Shown here in pieces: positions 9,305-19,083 of a stretch of DNA of 64,000 nucleotides. The DNA is from an uncultured Clostridia bacterium (GTDB lineage: Bacteria > Bacillota > Clostridia > Oscillospirales > Acutalibacteraceae): NCBI GenBank assembly GCA_946484175.1, contig CAMLSX010000004.1, positions 1 through 64,000 of the forward strand. The letters are read 5' to 3'. The translations under genes and the position numbers were made by a program. The notes beneath the pieces are model-generated. The model was not told where the DNA came from. It did no database searches and saw nothing but the letters and a program-made list of their open reading frames with translations. Every line of letters starts with the position of its first letter. The stretch's first letter is position 1.

Positions 9305-9670
9305 TTAAGGAATATATTTCATGCCCCACTGAGAGATGGCATAGAAAACCGGCAGCAGATCCCTGCCTTTTTCTGTCAGAGAATATTCTACTCGGGGTGG
9401 GATCTCGTTGTACTGCTCCCGATGCACCAGTCCGTCCTCTTCCAACTCTTTCAGGGCATTGGTGAGCATCGTGTTCGTGATGGGCTTGAGCATTTTCTTG
9501 AGTTCTCCAAAACGCATGGGGGACTGTATGCACAGTTCATAGATGATTTGGAGTTTCCATTTCCCCTGGAGCATTTGAATGACTGGGGTGACCGGACAAT
9601 TCCCGCTTTCTGTTAGAATTATGTCACTGACCTTTTCCTGGAATTCTTCATAAGTCATATCTTTATTCAT
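9305..9670 (-). CDS. HxlR-family transcriptional regulator
   Basis: CPVTPVIQMLQGKWKLQIIYELCIQSPMRFGELKKMLKPITNTMLTNALKELEEDGLVHREQYNEIPPRVEYSLTEKG. Confidence 0.93.
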   Translation of the reverse strand: MNKDMTYEEFQEKVSDIILTESGNCPVTPVIQMLQGKWKLQIIYELCIQSPMRFGELKKMLKPITNTMLTNALKELEEDGLVHREQYNEIPPRVEYSLTEKGRDLLPVFYAISQWGMKYIP

Positions 9671-9821
9671 AAAAACATCCTTCTCCTTATCGGTATGATT
9701 TTTCATACTAAGTATAAACATTCTGCGTACTTGAACCTTTTTTTATTCTAAGTATAATAATTATATCGACAGAAAACTCCTCTGTCAATTACAGTAATCC
9801 CAGAAAGTGAGGTTTTGAATT

Positions 9822-10325
9822 ATGAAAGAACGGAATATCATGGAGGCCACCGCACTGACATCCCCCAACCCCCTGACCCTGATCTGCTCCCAGAACGAGG
9901 ACGGCACCACGAATCTGGCGCCAATTTGTTTCGTATCCTACCTGTCCTTTAATCCACCGATGATCGGTTTTGCCGCCGGAAAGCAGTCCCACACCGGAAA
10001 ACGGGTTCGGGAAACCGGTAAAGTCATCGTGACCGTTCCGGGTGAGAGCCTGGCCCAGGCTGTGATGGCCTGCGGCAGTTCCACAGGTGCCGCCAGCCAC
10101 AAGGTGGAGGAAAACCACATTGAGATGACTTCTGTAGAGGGCAGTCACATTCAGATTCCTGCAGACACCCGTCTTGCAATGGTTGCGACTTTGCAGCAGT
10201 CCCTGGAAGTGGGCGACCACATCCTGCATATCTGCCAAGTGGACAAGTTCCTGGGGGACGAGAACAAGAAGGGACTCTATGCATGGAACGGATTCGGCAA
10301 AGTGGCCCCGGCTGTGGAAGGCTGA
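9822..10325 (+). CDS. Flavin reductase family protein (FMN-binding split barrel)
   Basis: NLAPICFVSYLSFNPPMIGFAAGKQSHTGKRVRETGKVIVTVPGESLAQAVMACG. Confidence 0.85.
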   Translation: MKERNIMEATALTSPNPLTLICSQNEDGTTNLAPICFVSYLSFNPPMIGFAAGKQSHTGKRVRETGKVIVTVPGESLAQAVMACGSSTGAASHKVEENHIEMTSVEGSHIQIPADTRLAMVATLQQSLEVGDHILHICQVDKFLGDENKKGLYAWNGFGKVAPAVEG

Positions 10326-10351
10326 GCCAGAAAATGACTGGGGGGATTCCA

Positions 10352-11041
10352 ATGGCGGTGTGCATCAAATCTCAGATTCAAAACATGAATCTGGTCATCG
10401 GCTGTACGATCGGCTGTAGTTACTGCTATGCCAGAAATAATGTACGGCGGTTTCACATGATTGATGACTTTGAAAAGCCAGAATACTTCCCAGGAAAACT
10501 GCGGCTGATGGAGAAAGCCCGGCCACAGATTTTTTTGCTCACGGGTATGAGTGATTTTTCCGGTTGGAGGCCAGAGTGGCGGGACGAGGTGTTCGCCAAG
10601 ATGGAGGAAAATCCTCAGCACCAGTATCTGTTTTTGACCAAACAGCCAGAAAAAATCGATTTCTCCACTCATCTGGACAACGCCTGGTTCGGCGTGACCG
10701 TTACTTCCAGCAAAGAAAAGCATCGAATTGAGACACTGCGGGAGCATATTCGCGGGGGACATTATCATGTCACATTTGAGCCTATGTTCGATGACATCGG
10801 TTCGATAGATCTTGCTGGAATAGAATGGATGGTTATCGGTACCGAAACCGGACGCCGAAAAGGAAAATCCGTATCAAAACCGGAATGGGTGAGAAACTTG
10901 ACAAAGCAGGCCCATGATTTAGGTATTCCGGTCTTTATGAAAGAAGATCTGCTTCCCATTATGGGAGAGGAGCAGATGATACAGGAATTGCTCATAGCGT
11001 TTCACAAGGTATTGGAGGAGCAGCGCAAATGGCAGAAATGA
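10352..11041 (+). CDS. Radical SAM protein, first member of a mobile-pair-like gene couple
   Basis: CTIGCSYCYARNNVRRFHM (CxxxCxxC); FLTKQPEKIDF; overlaps the next rSAM gene. Confidence 0.85.
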   Translation: MAVCIKSQIQNMNLVIGCTIGCSYCYARNNVRRFHMIDDFEKPEYFPGKLRLMEKARPQIFLLTGMSDFSGWRPEWRDEVFAKMEENPQHQYLFLTKQPEKIDFSTHLDNAWFGVTVTSSKEKHRIETLREHIRGGHYHVTFEPMFDDIGSIDLAGIEWMVIGTETGRRKGKSVSKPEWVRNLTKQAHDLGIPVFMKEDLLPIMGEEQMIQELLIAFHKVLEEQRKWQK

Positions 11042-11970
11042 TAGAAAACGGCATCTTGATCCGGGATGTGGAGACAAAAAATATCATGACAAAATCAAGC
11101 CTGCCGGTTGGCGGGTACTCGGTAAACCCCTATGTAGGCTGCACCCACGGCTGCAGGTACTGCTATGCCTCTTTTATGAAGCGTTTTACCGGCCATACGG
11201 AGCTATGGGGCACGTTTCTGGATGTGAAACACTGGCCAGAGATCAGAAATCCCCGGAAATATCAGGGACAGCGGGTGGTCATCGGTTCGGTGACTGATGG
11301 GTATCTGCCGCAGGAGGCGCAGTTTCAAAATACCCGCAAGCTGCTGATGCAGCTGAAAGGCAGCGGGGCAGAGATCCTCATCTGTACGAAGTCTGACCTG
11401 GTCGTGCGGGATATTGACCTGCTCAAAGAAATGGGGAAGGTGACGGTCTCCTGGTCCATCAACACGCTGGACGAGGAATTCCGGGCGGAGATGGACAACG
11501 CTGTGAGTATAGAGCGGAGACTGTCCGCTATGAAGCGGGTCTACGACGCAGGAATTCGCACCGTCTGCTTTATTGCACCGGTGTTCCCCGGTATTACGGA
11601 TTGTGAGGCGATTTTCCAGCGGGTCAAAAATCAGTGTGATTTGGTCTGGCTCGAAAACTTAAATCTTCGGGGCGGTTTCAAGCAGGAGATTCTGGACTGC
11701 ATCGGCCAAAAATATCCCCACCTGATTTCTCTCTACGATGCCATTTACCATAAGGGAGATCGAAGCTATTTTCACTCTCTGGAAGAGCGGGCAGAACAAT
11801 TAGCCCAAGAAAACGGATGTCTGTTTGTGGATAATGAGCTGCCTTACGGTCGGGCACAGCCTGGCCATCCGGTGATCGTGGATTACTTCTACCACGAAGA
11901 GATCCGAGGGTCGGAGAATACCGGAAAACGCAAAAAAGTTTGTTGTGAGAAAAGCCCGGCGACTCAATAA
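11029..11970 (+). CDS. Radical SAM protein, second member of the pair (SPL-like)
   Basis: SVNPYVGCTHGCRYCYASFMKRFTGH (CxxxCxxC); 13-bp overlap with upstream gene. Confidence 0.88.
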   Translation: MAEMIENGILIRDVETKNIMTKSSLPVGGYSVNPYVGCTHGCRYCYASFMKRFTGHTELWGTFLDVKHWPEIRNPRKYQGQRVVIGSVTDGYLPQEAQFQNTRKLLMQLKGSGAEILICTKSDLVVRDIDLLKEMGKVTVSWSINTLDEEFRAEMDNAVSIERRLSAMKRVYDAGIRTVCFIAPVFPGITDCEAIFQRVKNQCDLVWLENLNLRGGFKQEILDCIGQKYPHLISLYDAIYHKGDRSYFHSLEERAEQLAQENGCLFVDNELPYGRAQPGHPVIVDYFYHEEIRGSENTGKRKKVCCEKSPATQ

Positions 11971-12024
11971 TATATAAGAATGCTGTTATAGCGTTATAAG
12001 TGCAAAGTCGCTGTGGTGCAGCAG

Positions 12025-12069
12025 AGCTGATATTTGTGACGAATGTCATCAATGTCAGCTCTTTTTTCT
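12025..12069 (+). terminator. Terminator after rSAM pair
   Basis: GAGCTGA...TCAGCTCTTTTTTC. Confidence 0.6.
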
Positions 12070-12184
12070 TGGGATTGCTTCCATGCAACAGCAGAATGAA
12101 AGAAGAGTCATCAAATTGCGAAAGTACTTTACAAATATTTTTACAATGGTTATAATAATACTTGTAAGAAAAAGGGGGGAGCTT

Positions 12185-13177
12185 GTGAAGGACTCGGCAA
12201 GTATTAAAAGAGAAAATAAAGCGCAGATTCGAAAACTTTTGGTCTGTGGGAAATCTTACACCAAACAGCAAATCGCTTTGCAAACCGGCCTTAGTGTGGC
12301 TAGCTGCAACACTTACCTGAACGAAATGGAAATGACCGGTGAGGTAATCGGAGAAAAACAAAAACTCCACGATGTAGGTCGTAACGCGGTAGCCTATAAG
12401 CTCAATGAGGATTTTGAAAGCATCCTTTGTATTTATTTTGAATTGATTCAGGGCATCAAATCCATTGAAGCAGCGGTATTCTCCCCTATAGGAAGGCTGC
12501 TCAGTCAACAAACACGCCAATATGAAATCTTGGATTACACGGTCATTGAGCGGGAAGTCGCTGAGCTTTTCGAGCAATTCCCCAATGCAAGCCGGATCAT
12601 GGTGGGGACCCCCAGTATTGCGGAAAACGGAGTGATTCGTCACAGTGATATTCTGGAATTGGAAAATGTACCGTTGAAAGCCCGACTGGAGGAAAAATTC
12701 AGACTGCCGGTTTTCCTTGCCAATGATATGCACTATAAGGTGTACGGGTACTATCGTCAGGAACAAATTTCCGACAAGATCGTTACGCTCATCAATTATC
12801 CTGCTGGCGTACTGCCTGGAACCGCTACCGTTCACAAAGGTGTTTTGCTGACCGGGAAAAATTTGTTTGCCGGTATGGTTGGTTTTATGGATTACGGGAT
12901 GAGCCGGGAGCAGCAGGTAAAACGACTGCATCGCCCCACAGCGGAGGCTTTGATCATTCAAGCTGCGATTGCACTGATTTCCATTTTGAACCCTCATAAG
13001 CTGCTGTTTACTGGCGATCTTTTGCAGAAAGACGATTTACAGCGAATTCATACAGCCTGCGAAAAGTACATTCCGAAAGAGTATATGCCTGACTTTGTGT
13101 TCCTTCCCAGCACCGAGCAGTATTATCTAAAAGGAATGTACTGGACAGCAATGGACAGAAAGGAGAACGAAGAATGA
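12185..13177 (+). CDS. ROK-family transcriptional regulator/kinase-like
   Basis: N-terminal wHTH KRENKAQIRKLLVCGKSYTKQQIALQTGLSVASCNTYLNEM; ROK-like C-terminus; GTG start after GGGGGGAG. Confidence 0.75.
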   Translation: MKDSASIKRENKAQIRKLLVCGKSYTKQQIALQTGLSVASCNTYLNEMEMTGEVIGEKQKLHDVGRNAVAYKLNEDFESILCIYFELIQGIKSIEAAVFSPIGRLLSQQTRQYEILDYTVIEREVAELFEQFPNASRIMVGTPSIAENGVIRHSDILELENVPLKARLEEKFRLPVFLANDMHYKVYGYYRQEQISDKIVTLINYPAGVLPGTATVHKGVLLTGKNLFAGMVGFMDYGMSREQQVKRLHRPTAEALIIQAAIALISILNPHKLLFTGDLLQKDDLQRIHTACEKYIPKEYMPDFVFLPSTEQYYLKGMYWTAMDRKENEE

Positions 13178-13767
13178 CCGAGCGTGAAAAAATGGAGCAA
13201 GGACTGCTCTACGACGCAAATTATGACAAGGAATTGCTTGAAGCGAGGGCACGGTGCAAAGATCTGTGTTTCTCGTATAATCAGCTGAAGCCTTCTCTTG
13301 TTTCGGAACAGGAGGGAATGATCCGCCAGCTTTTTGGGAAAACGGGGAAGCAATTTTGCATCACCGCACCCTTCTGGTGTGACTACGGATGCAATATAGA
13401 AATCGGAGAAAATTTTTATACCAATCACAACTGCATTATTCTGGATGGGGCCAAAGTCACCTTTGGTGACAATGTTTTTATTGCGCCCAACTGCACTTTT
13501 TCCACGGCGGGACATCCTCTGGACACTGAGCAGCGGAATCAGGGCCTGGAATACGCCTATCCCATTCAGGTGGGGGATAATGTTTGGTTCGGCGCATCGG
13601 TGACGGTGCTGCCCGGTGTCACAATAGGAAGCAATACGGTGATCGGGGCAGGAAGTGTTGTCAATCGGGATATACCGGATGGAGTGGTCGCCGTGGGCAA
13701 TCCCTGCCGTGTGCTGCGAAAAATTACAGAAGAGGACAAGAAGAAATATTGGAGGGAAGAAAAATGA
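13174..13767 (+). CDS. Sugar O-acetyltransferase (maltose/galactoside acetyltransferase, left-handed beta-helix)
   Basis: APFWCDYGCNIEIGENFYTNHNCIILDGAKVTFGDNVFIAPNCTFSTAGHP...VWFGASVTVLPGVTIGSNTVIGAGSVV. Confidence 0.94.
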   Translation: MTEREKMEQGLLYDANYDKELLEARARCKDLCFSYNQLKPSLVSEQEGMIRQLFGKTGKQFCITAPFWCDYGCNIEIGENFYTNHNCIILDGAKVTFGDNVFIAPNCTFSTAGHPLDTEQRNQGLEYAYPIQVGDNVWFGASVTVLPGVTIGSNTVIGAGSVVNRDIPDGVVAVGNPCRVLRKITEEDKKKYWREEK

Positions 13768-14378
13768 AATTCGATGTAAACAACCTGCAATGGACAAGAC
13801 AGCCGAAAAGCTGTACCATCTCTCAAGATCGAATTGAGATTGTGACCCAGCCGCATACGGATTTGTGGCAAAGAACCTATTATCATTTCCGAAACGATAA
13901 CGCTCCGGTGCTTCAAATGGATACCGAGGAAAAATTCTTTTCCTTTGTGGTCAAAACGGATTTTCCTGAAAGCCACCACCGTTTCGACCAGTGCGGCGTG
14001 GTTTTGTATCTGGATGCAGAAAACTGGCTGAAAGGGTCGATTGAATATGAAAACGAACGCTTCCAGCATTTGGGCAGCGTTGTAACCAATCACGGCTACT
14101 CGGACTGGGCAACCACCCAAATCCCCGCCGGTATAAAATCCATGTGGTACCGCCTGAGCCGCAGAGAGGATGATTTCTGTATCGAGTGTTCCGAGGACGG
14201 GGTGGTTTTCCGCCAGATGCGTGTTTGCCATCTGCATGAAGCGAAGGGGAAAATTCGTTTTGGCGTTTATGCCTGCAGCCCGGAGGATTCTTCTTTCCGC
14301 GCGGTTTTCACAAATATGGAATTGACTGAATGCAAGTGGCTGGCACATGACGGGCAAGCGCCGGACAAAGAATGCTGA
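13764..14378 (+). CDS. DUF1349 domain protein
   Basis: VTQPHTDLWQRTYYHFRNDNAPVLQM...FDQCGVVLYLDAENWLKGSIEYENERFQHLGSVVTNHGYSDWA. Confidence 0.85.
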   Translation: MKFDVNNLQWTRQPKSCTISQDRIEIVTQPHTDLWQRTYYHFRNDNAPVLQMDTEEKFFSFVVKTDFPESHHRFDQCGVVLYLDAENWLKGSIEYENERFQHLGSVVTNHGYSDWATTQIPAGIKSMWYRLSRREDDFCIECSEDGVVFRQMRVCHLHEAKGKIRFGVYACSPEDSSFRAVFTNMELTECKWLAHDGQAPDKEC

Positions 14379-14684
14379 TGCTTTTGGAGTGTTTTGCAAG
14401 AAAAGCAAAGAAATTTTAGGCGGTCAGCCTTGACGGTAAGAGTATCTGTTAAGGCAACAGCCGTCTATGGCGTAATTGCATATCGAGTTAAAATATAATG
14501 TGTTATTCTGTGCCCCCTGTATGGCAGCTATGCCATACAGGGGGCACTTGTGTGGTATTGGTTGTATTGAGAAATTGTTTGATGTTTTTATTTCTATTTA
14601 AGCTACAGCGTTTATGCTATAATTACTCTAGAAAAATGAATTGTTTTCTTTTGAATAATTAAGGTGTAAAGAGGAGCGGATGAT

Positions 14685-15358
14685 ATGAGACTTTTGCTGG
14701 CAGAAGATGAACAGGCGCTGTCAAAGGCGCTTACAGCAATATTGGAAAGGAATAATTATTCAGTAGATACAGCTTATGATGGACAGGAAGCCCTGGAATA
14801 TCTGGAGGCAGACAATTATGACGGCGTAATTCTTGACATCATGATGCCTAAGGTGGATGGAATTACAGTATTGCAGGAGATTCAAAAAAAGGAAACCTGA
14901 TCCCAGTCCTGCTGCTGACGGCAAAGTCTGAGGTGGATGATAAAGTTTTAGGGCTTGATGCCGGTGCGAACGATTATCTGACAAAACCCTTTAATTCCCG
15001 TGAATTATTGGCGCGCATTCGCGCCATGACCCGAACCCAGACTACTCACGCAAATTCAGAGCTGCAAGTGGGCAATGTAAAGTTGGATCGCGCGACCTAT
15101 GAGTTGTCTACTGCGTCAGGAACTTACCGGCTGGCCAACAAAGAATTTCAGATGATGGAAATGCTGATGAGCAATCCGAAACATCTGATTTCCTCTGAGC
15201 GGTTTATGGAAAAAATATGGGGATATGACAGTGAGGCAGAGATCAATGTGGTATGGGTATATATTTCCTATCTTCGAAAAAAACTGGCAGCACTTCATGC
15301 AAATATCCAGATTAAGGCCATTCGGAACGCCGGGTACACGTTGGAGGAAATCGTATGA
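14685..15358 (+). pseudogene. OmpR-family response regulator, interrupted by a frameshift at a poly-A tract (indel or programmed -1 shift)
   Basis: Receiver part 14685-14900 (MRLLLAEDEQAL...ILDIMMPKVDGITVLQEIQKK) continues in the -1 frame (GNLIPVLLLTAKSEVDDKVLGLDAGANDYLTKPF... wHTH). Confidence 0.85.
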
Positions 15359-16599
15359 TACGAAAATTGCGGATGAAGCTGGTCATTGCTTCATTATTAT
15401 CTTTGCTCCTGGTTCTGTTTGTCCTGTTCTGTGCTGTCGGGATTCTGAATTACAGAAAGACAGTGACAGATGCGGACAGCATTCTAGCAATTCTGCAGGA
15501 GAATGACGGCAGTTTCCCCATAAAAGATCACGCAAATGATGGATTTCCTGCAAATGAACCTCCCAGAAAAGCGCCTGTTTTTTCTGCTGAATTGCCCTAT
15601 GAGTCACGGTATTTTTCCGTATTCCTGACAGCGGACGGAGAGATAATTTCTGTCAATACAGGAAAAATAGCGGCAGTTGATACGACAACAGCCATTGAAT
15701 ATGCTCAGTCAGTGGTTCAGGATGGGCGCACACAGGGATTTTTACAGGACTACCGTTATACGGTCTATACCGTGGGAGATGAAACCCATGTGATTTTTCT
15801 GGATTATGGACGGGAAATGAGTTCTTTCCGGACGTTTCTTTTTACCAGCGCAGGAGTTTCCATAACCGGGCTTGTGGCTGTAATGCTTCTTCTGATCTTC
15901 CTTTCCGGACGTATTGTCAAACCATTTTCAGAAAACTATGAAAAACAGAAGCAGTTTATTACGGATGCTGGGCATGAGCTGAAAACGCCGCTGACGATTA
16001 TTGATGCTGATGCCGAGGTGCTGGAAATGGATATCGGAGAAAATGAATGGCTGACAGATATCCGGATGCAGACAAAGCGTCTGGCACAGCTGACCAACAG
16101 CCTGATTCAGCTGTCCCGGATGGAGGAGCAGCCGCAATTAGAGAAAATCGAGTTTCCGCTTTCGGATTTGCTGGAAGAAACGGTGGAGGCTTTTCAGGCA
16201 TTGGCAAAAACTCAAAACAAAAATTTTTCCGGAAGAATTCAGCCTATGCTTTCCATGAACGGAGACGAAAAAGCGATCCGCCAGCTGGTCACAATCCTGC
16301 TGGATAATGCCGTCAAGCATTCCGATGACGGAGGCAGAATCGAGATAGCCTTGGAAAAACAGAAAAATTCTATTCAACTGAGCGTGTTTAACACGGCAGG
16401 GTATATCTCCAAAGAAAATCTGCCGCATTTTTTTGATCGTTTTTATCGGGCAGATCCATCCAGAAATTCGCAAACAGGAGGATACGGACTTGGACTCTCC
16501 ATTGCTTCCGCAATTGTTGCTGCGCACAAAGGAAAGATTGGGGCAACTACGCAGGATGAAAAGTCCTCGCTGATTATCGTTACATTCCCCATAAATTGA
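15355..16599 (+). CDS. Sensor histidine kinase
   Basis: KQFITDAGHELKTPLTIIDADAEVLEM ... LLDNAVKHSDDGG ... DRFYRADPSRNSQTGGYGLGLSIASAIV. Confidence 0.95.
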   Translation: MIRKLRMKLVIASLLSLLLVLFVLFCAVGILNYRKTVTDADSILAILQENDGSFPIKDHANDGFPANEPPRKAPVFSAELPYESRYFSVFLTADGEIISVNTGKIAAVDTTTAIEYAQSVVQDGRTQGFLQDYRYTVYTVGDETHVIFLDYGREMSSFRTFLFTSAGVSITGLVAVMLLLIFLSGRIVKPFSENYEKQKQFITDAGHELKTPLTIIDADAEVLEMDIGENEWLTDIRMQTKRLAQLTNSLIQLSRMEEQPQLEKIEFPLSDLLEETVEAFQALAKTQNKNFSGRIQPMLSMNGDEKAIRQLVTILLDNAVKHSDDGGRIEIALEKQKNSIQLSVFNTAGYISKENLPHFFDRFYRADPSRNSQTGGYGLGLSIASAIVAAHKGKIGATTQDEKSSLIIVTFPIN

Positions 16600-16628
16600 A
16601 TAAATACAAAAAACAAATCAACAGTTCT

Positions 16629-16660
16629 AAAGTGCTATTCTCTGACGAATAGCACTTTTT
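16629..16660 (+). terminator. Terminator after TCS
   Basis: AAAGTGCTATTC-TCTGAC-GAATAGCACTTTTTTT. Confidence 0.85.
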
Positions 16661-16973
16661 TTGTAATTTTATAGTCGAGAATGGATTTTAAGTTGAATTA
16701 AGGTTCTGTTTTAAGTTCAGCTAAGCGTCGAACATTATACTTTGATCATAGCAAGAAGATATCCCATAATAAACGGGTAAATGTTTGAAAGGAGCGTAGG
16801 TTATGTATAACGAACAAAAAAACAGAACCATGGACTATATGCCAGAAGTTGCTCGATCGGTATCCAGAATCTCCACGACAAGAAAGCAAGGGAAAGGTGT
16901 TTTTTTCAGAAAGGCAGCTGCGTTTGCTTTAAGTGCTGCTGACTGAATAAGTACGTGAGGAAGGAGAAAAAAG

Positions 16974-17685
16974 ATGGCATATCAGGCAACCTTTAAGCGA
17001 TATGAAATCAAATATCTGCTGACACGGCAGCAAAAACAGGCTGTTTTGCAGGCGATGCAGCCGTATATGAAGCTTGACCAGTATGGACGTACCACGATCC
17101 GAAATATCTACTATGATACGGATACCTACCGGCTGATCCGGCGCTCCCTGGAAAAGCCGGTCTACAAGGAGAAGCTCCGTATCCGCAGCTATCAGGCAGC
17201 AGCGCCGGAGGATCTGGTGTTTGTGGAGCTGAAAAAGAAGTACAAATCAGTGGTCTATAAACGCCGGCTGACTCTGCCGGAAATACAGGTCAGAGATAGC
17301 TTTCAGACCGACTCTCCCTTTCCAGTTCGCTCACAGATCGCGCAAGAAATCGAATATTTCCGTTCCTATTACGAGCGGCTGCATCCGACAGTGTTTCTGT
17401 CATATGAGCGGGAGGCATTTTATGCACTGGACGGCGGTGATTTTCGTGTGACATTCGACGAGAACATCCTTTATCGGACATACGATGTATGGGACGCCGC
17501 TGTTAAACCAAGGGGAAACTTTGATGGAAATCAAGACGGCAGGAGGCCTCCCGCTTTGGATGAGCCATGAACTGAACCGGCTCAGGGTTTTCAAAACGCC
17601 TTTTTCCAAATACGGATTAGCCTATCTGGACTTGATGGCAAAATCCGAGTCAGAAAATCAAAGGGGGATTTCACATGCTTGCTGA
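16974..17685 (+). pseudogene. VTC (polyphosphate polymerase-like) domain protein, frameshifted near 17483
   Basis: FKRYEIKYLLTRQQKQAVLQAM...IRNIYYDTDTYRLIRRSLEKPVYKEKLRIRSY...VFVELKKKYKSVVYKRR in one frame; YGTPLLNQGETLMEIKTAGGLPLWMSHELNRLRVFKTPFSKYG in another. Confidence 0.85.
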
Positions 17686-18025
17686 TATTTTTAAAGGGAT
17701 TTTTGATACGGATATGACAAGCGTCATTGCGCCATCGGATTTTCTGCTCTGTGTGGCCAGCGCTTTGGTGATTGGTTTGATTTTAGCTGGATTTTATATG
17801 TACCGCACCCGATATACCAAAAGTTTCGTTGCAACGCTCGCTTTGCTCCCAGCAGTGGTTTGTGTAGTAATTATGATGGTCAATGGAAATGTGGGAGCGG
17901 GCGTCGCAGTTGCTAAATTCAGGAGAGCAAAACGTGAAAAAAGAAATGAAAACCCAGCCGTAAAAACGGCTGGGTACATCTGTTTTAGAAAAATGTATAA
18001 TCAGAATACGGATAGTCTGAGATAA
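17675..18025 (+). pseudogene. DUF4956-type membrane protein, C-terminally truncated
   Basis: MTSVIAPSDFLLCVASALVIGLILAGFYMYRTRYTKSFVATLALLPAVVCVVIMMVNGNVGAGVAVA then unrelated KFRRAKREKRNEN. Confidence 0.75.
17951..17976 (+). terminator. Short perfect hairpin, terminator-like
   Basis: ACCCAGCCGT-AAAA-ACGGCTGGGT. Confidence 0.5.
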
Positions 18026-18037
18026 AGATGCCCATAA

Positions 18038-18946
18038 TTATATCCCGGCAGATATCGACAGGACATCCTCCAATTCTCTCAAAAAATAATCGGCAGCTTT
18101 TGAAAAAACCTGATAGCGTTTCCATATAATTGATGCCTCAGCCTCCATTTTCGGAGACAAGGGTCTGAAACACAGATTGCTGTCTCCAGTGACATTGATC
18201 AGTTTGTCAAAACAGATAGCATACCCCAGTCCTTCCTCCACCAGCAACGACGCATTAAACACCAGATTATATGTGGCTACTACATTCAGCTTGGCGATAT
18301 CCTGCCCAAACCAGTTGGACATGGGCCAGGAATCTGTTTTTTGTGCCGACAGGATCAACGGTTTATCCCACAGATCCTGGGGCAGGATTCGTTCCTTCTG
18401 CGCCAGCGGAGAATCTTTGCGCATCAAAACGCCCCAGGTATCGCGGATTGGAACTTTGATGGAACTGTAAACATTCGTGTCCACGGGGCTGTACACGACT
18501 CCGAAATCAATCAATCCCCGGTCTAAATGCTCTTGCACAAAAGCAGCATTTCCGCTGAGGATATGGTAATGAATATCGGGGTATTTTTCTTGTATGCTTT
18601 TGGCAGCTCTTGCAAAGATACGAATCATATCGGATTCACCCGTACCAATATAGACATCTCCGGCGATTACTTCATTGGATAGAGAGATCTCGCTTTCCGT
18701 CATGCGGACCAACTCCATAATCTCTTCTGCCCGTTTTCGCAAAAGCATCCCTTCCTCGGTCAAAAGTACTTTGCGCGAGCCTTTTGTTCCACGGATTAAA
18801 AGCTGTTTTCCAAGTTCTTGCTCCAAGGCTTTTAACTGTGTAGAAAGAGTCGGCTGAGAAAGATGCAGCGATTCTGCCGCAGAGGAAATATTCTGCTCTC
18901 TGGCCACTGCTAAAAAATACTGCAGCACACGCAATTCCATATCCAT
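18038..18946 (-). CDS. LysR-family regulator
   Basis: MELRVLQYFLAVAREQNISSAAESLHLSQPTLSTQLKALEQELGKQLLIR. Confidence 0.96.
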   Translation of the reverse strand: MDMELRVLQYFLAVAREQNISSAAESLHLSQPTLSTQLKALEQELGKQLLIRGTKGSRKVLLTEEGMLLRKRAEEIMELVRMTESEISLSNEVIAGDVYIGTGESDMIRIFARAAKSIQEKYPDIHYHILSGNAAFVQEHLDRGLIDFGVVYSPVDTNVYSSIKVPIRDTWGVLMRKDSPLAQKERILPQDLWDKPLILSAQKTDSWPMSNWFGQDIAKLNVVATYNLVFNASLLVEEGLGYAICFDKLINVTGDSNLCFRPLSPKMEAEASIIWKRYQVFSKAADYFLRELEDVLSISAGI

Positions 18947-18988
18947 CGCCTCCTACTTAAAAGAATATCACAAATACAAATAGGTTTC

Positions 18989-19019
18989 AACTATGAAAGA
19001 GTATTATTTATAAGTATTT
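18989..19019. promoter_or_regulatory. Putative LysR operator (copy A)
   Basis: AACTATGAAAGAGTATTATTTATAAGTATTT, 26/31 identical to 31564-31594 upstream of the paralogous LysR. Confidence 0.65.
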
Positions 19020-19083
19020 GATATGATTATTCTTTCCGGCTATAATAAATGTAGAAAGCGAACGGCAAAAGGAGGTTTTTATC

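Noticed and set aside
11678-12997. 439-aa minus-strand ORF
   Set aside because: Runs across the rSAM end, terminator and ROK gene; no coding signature
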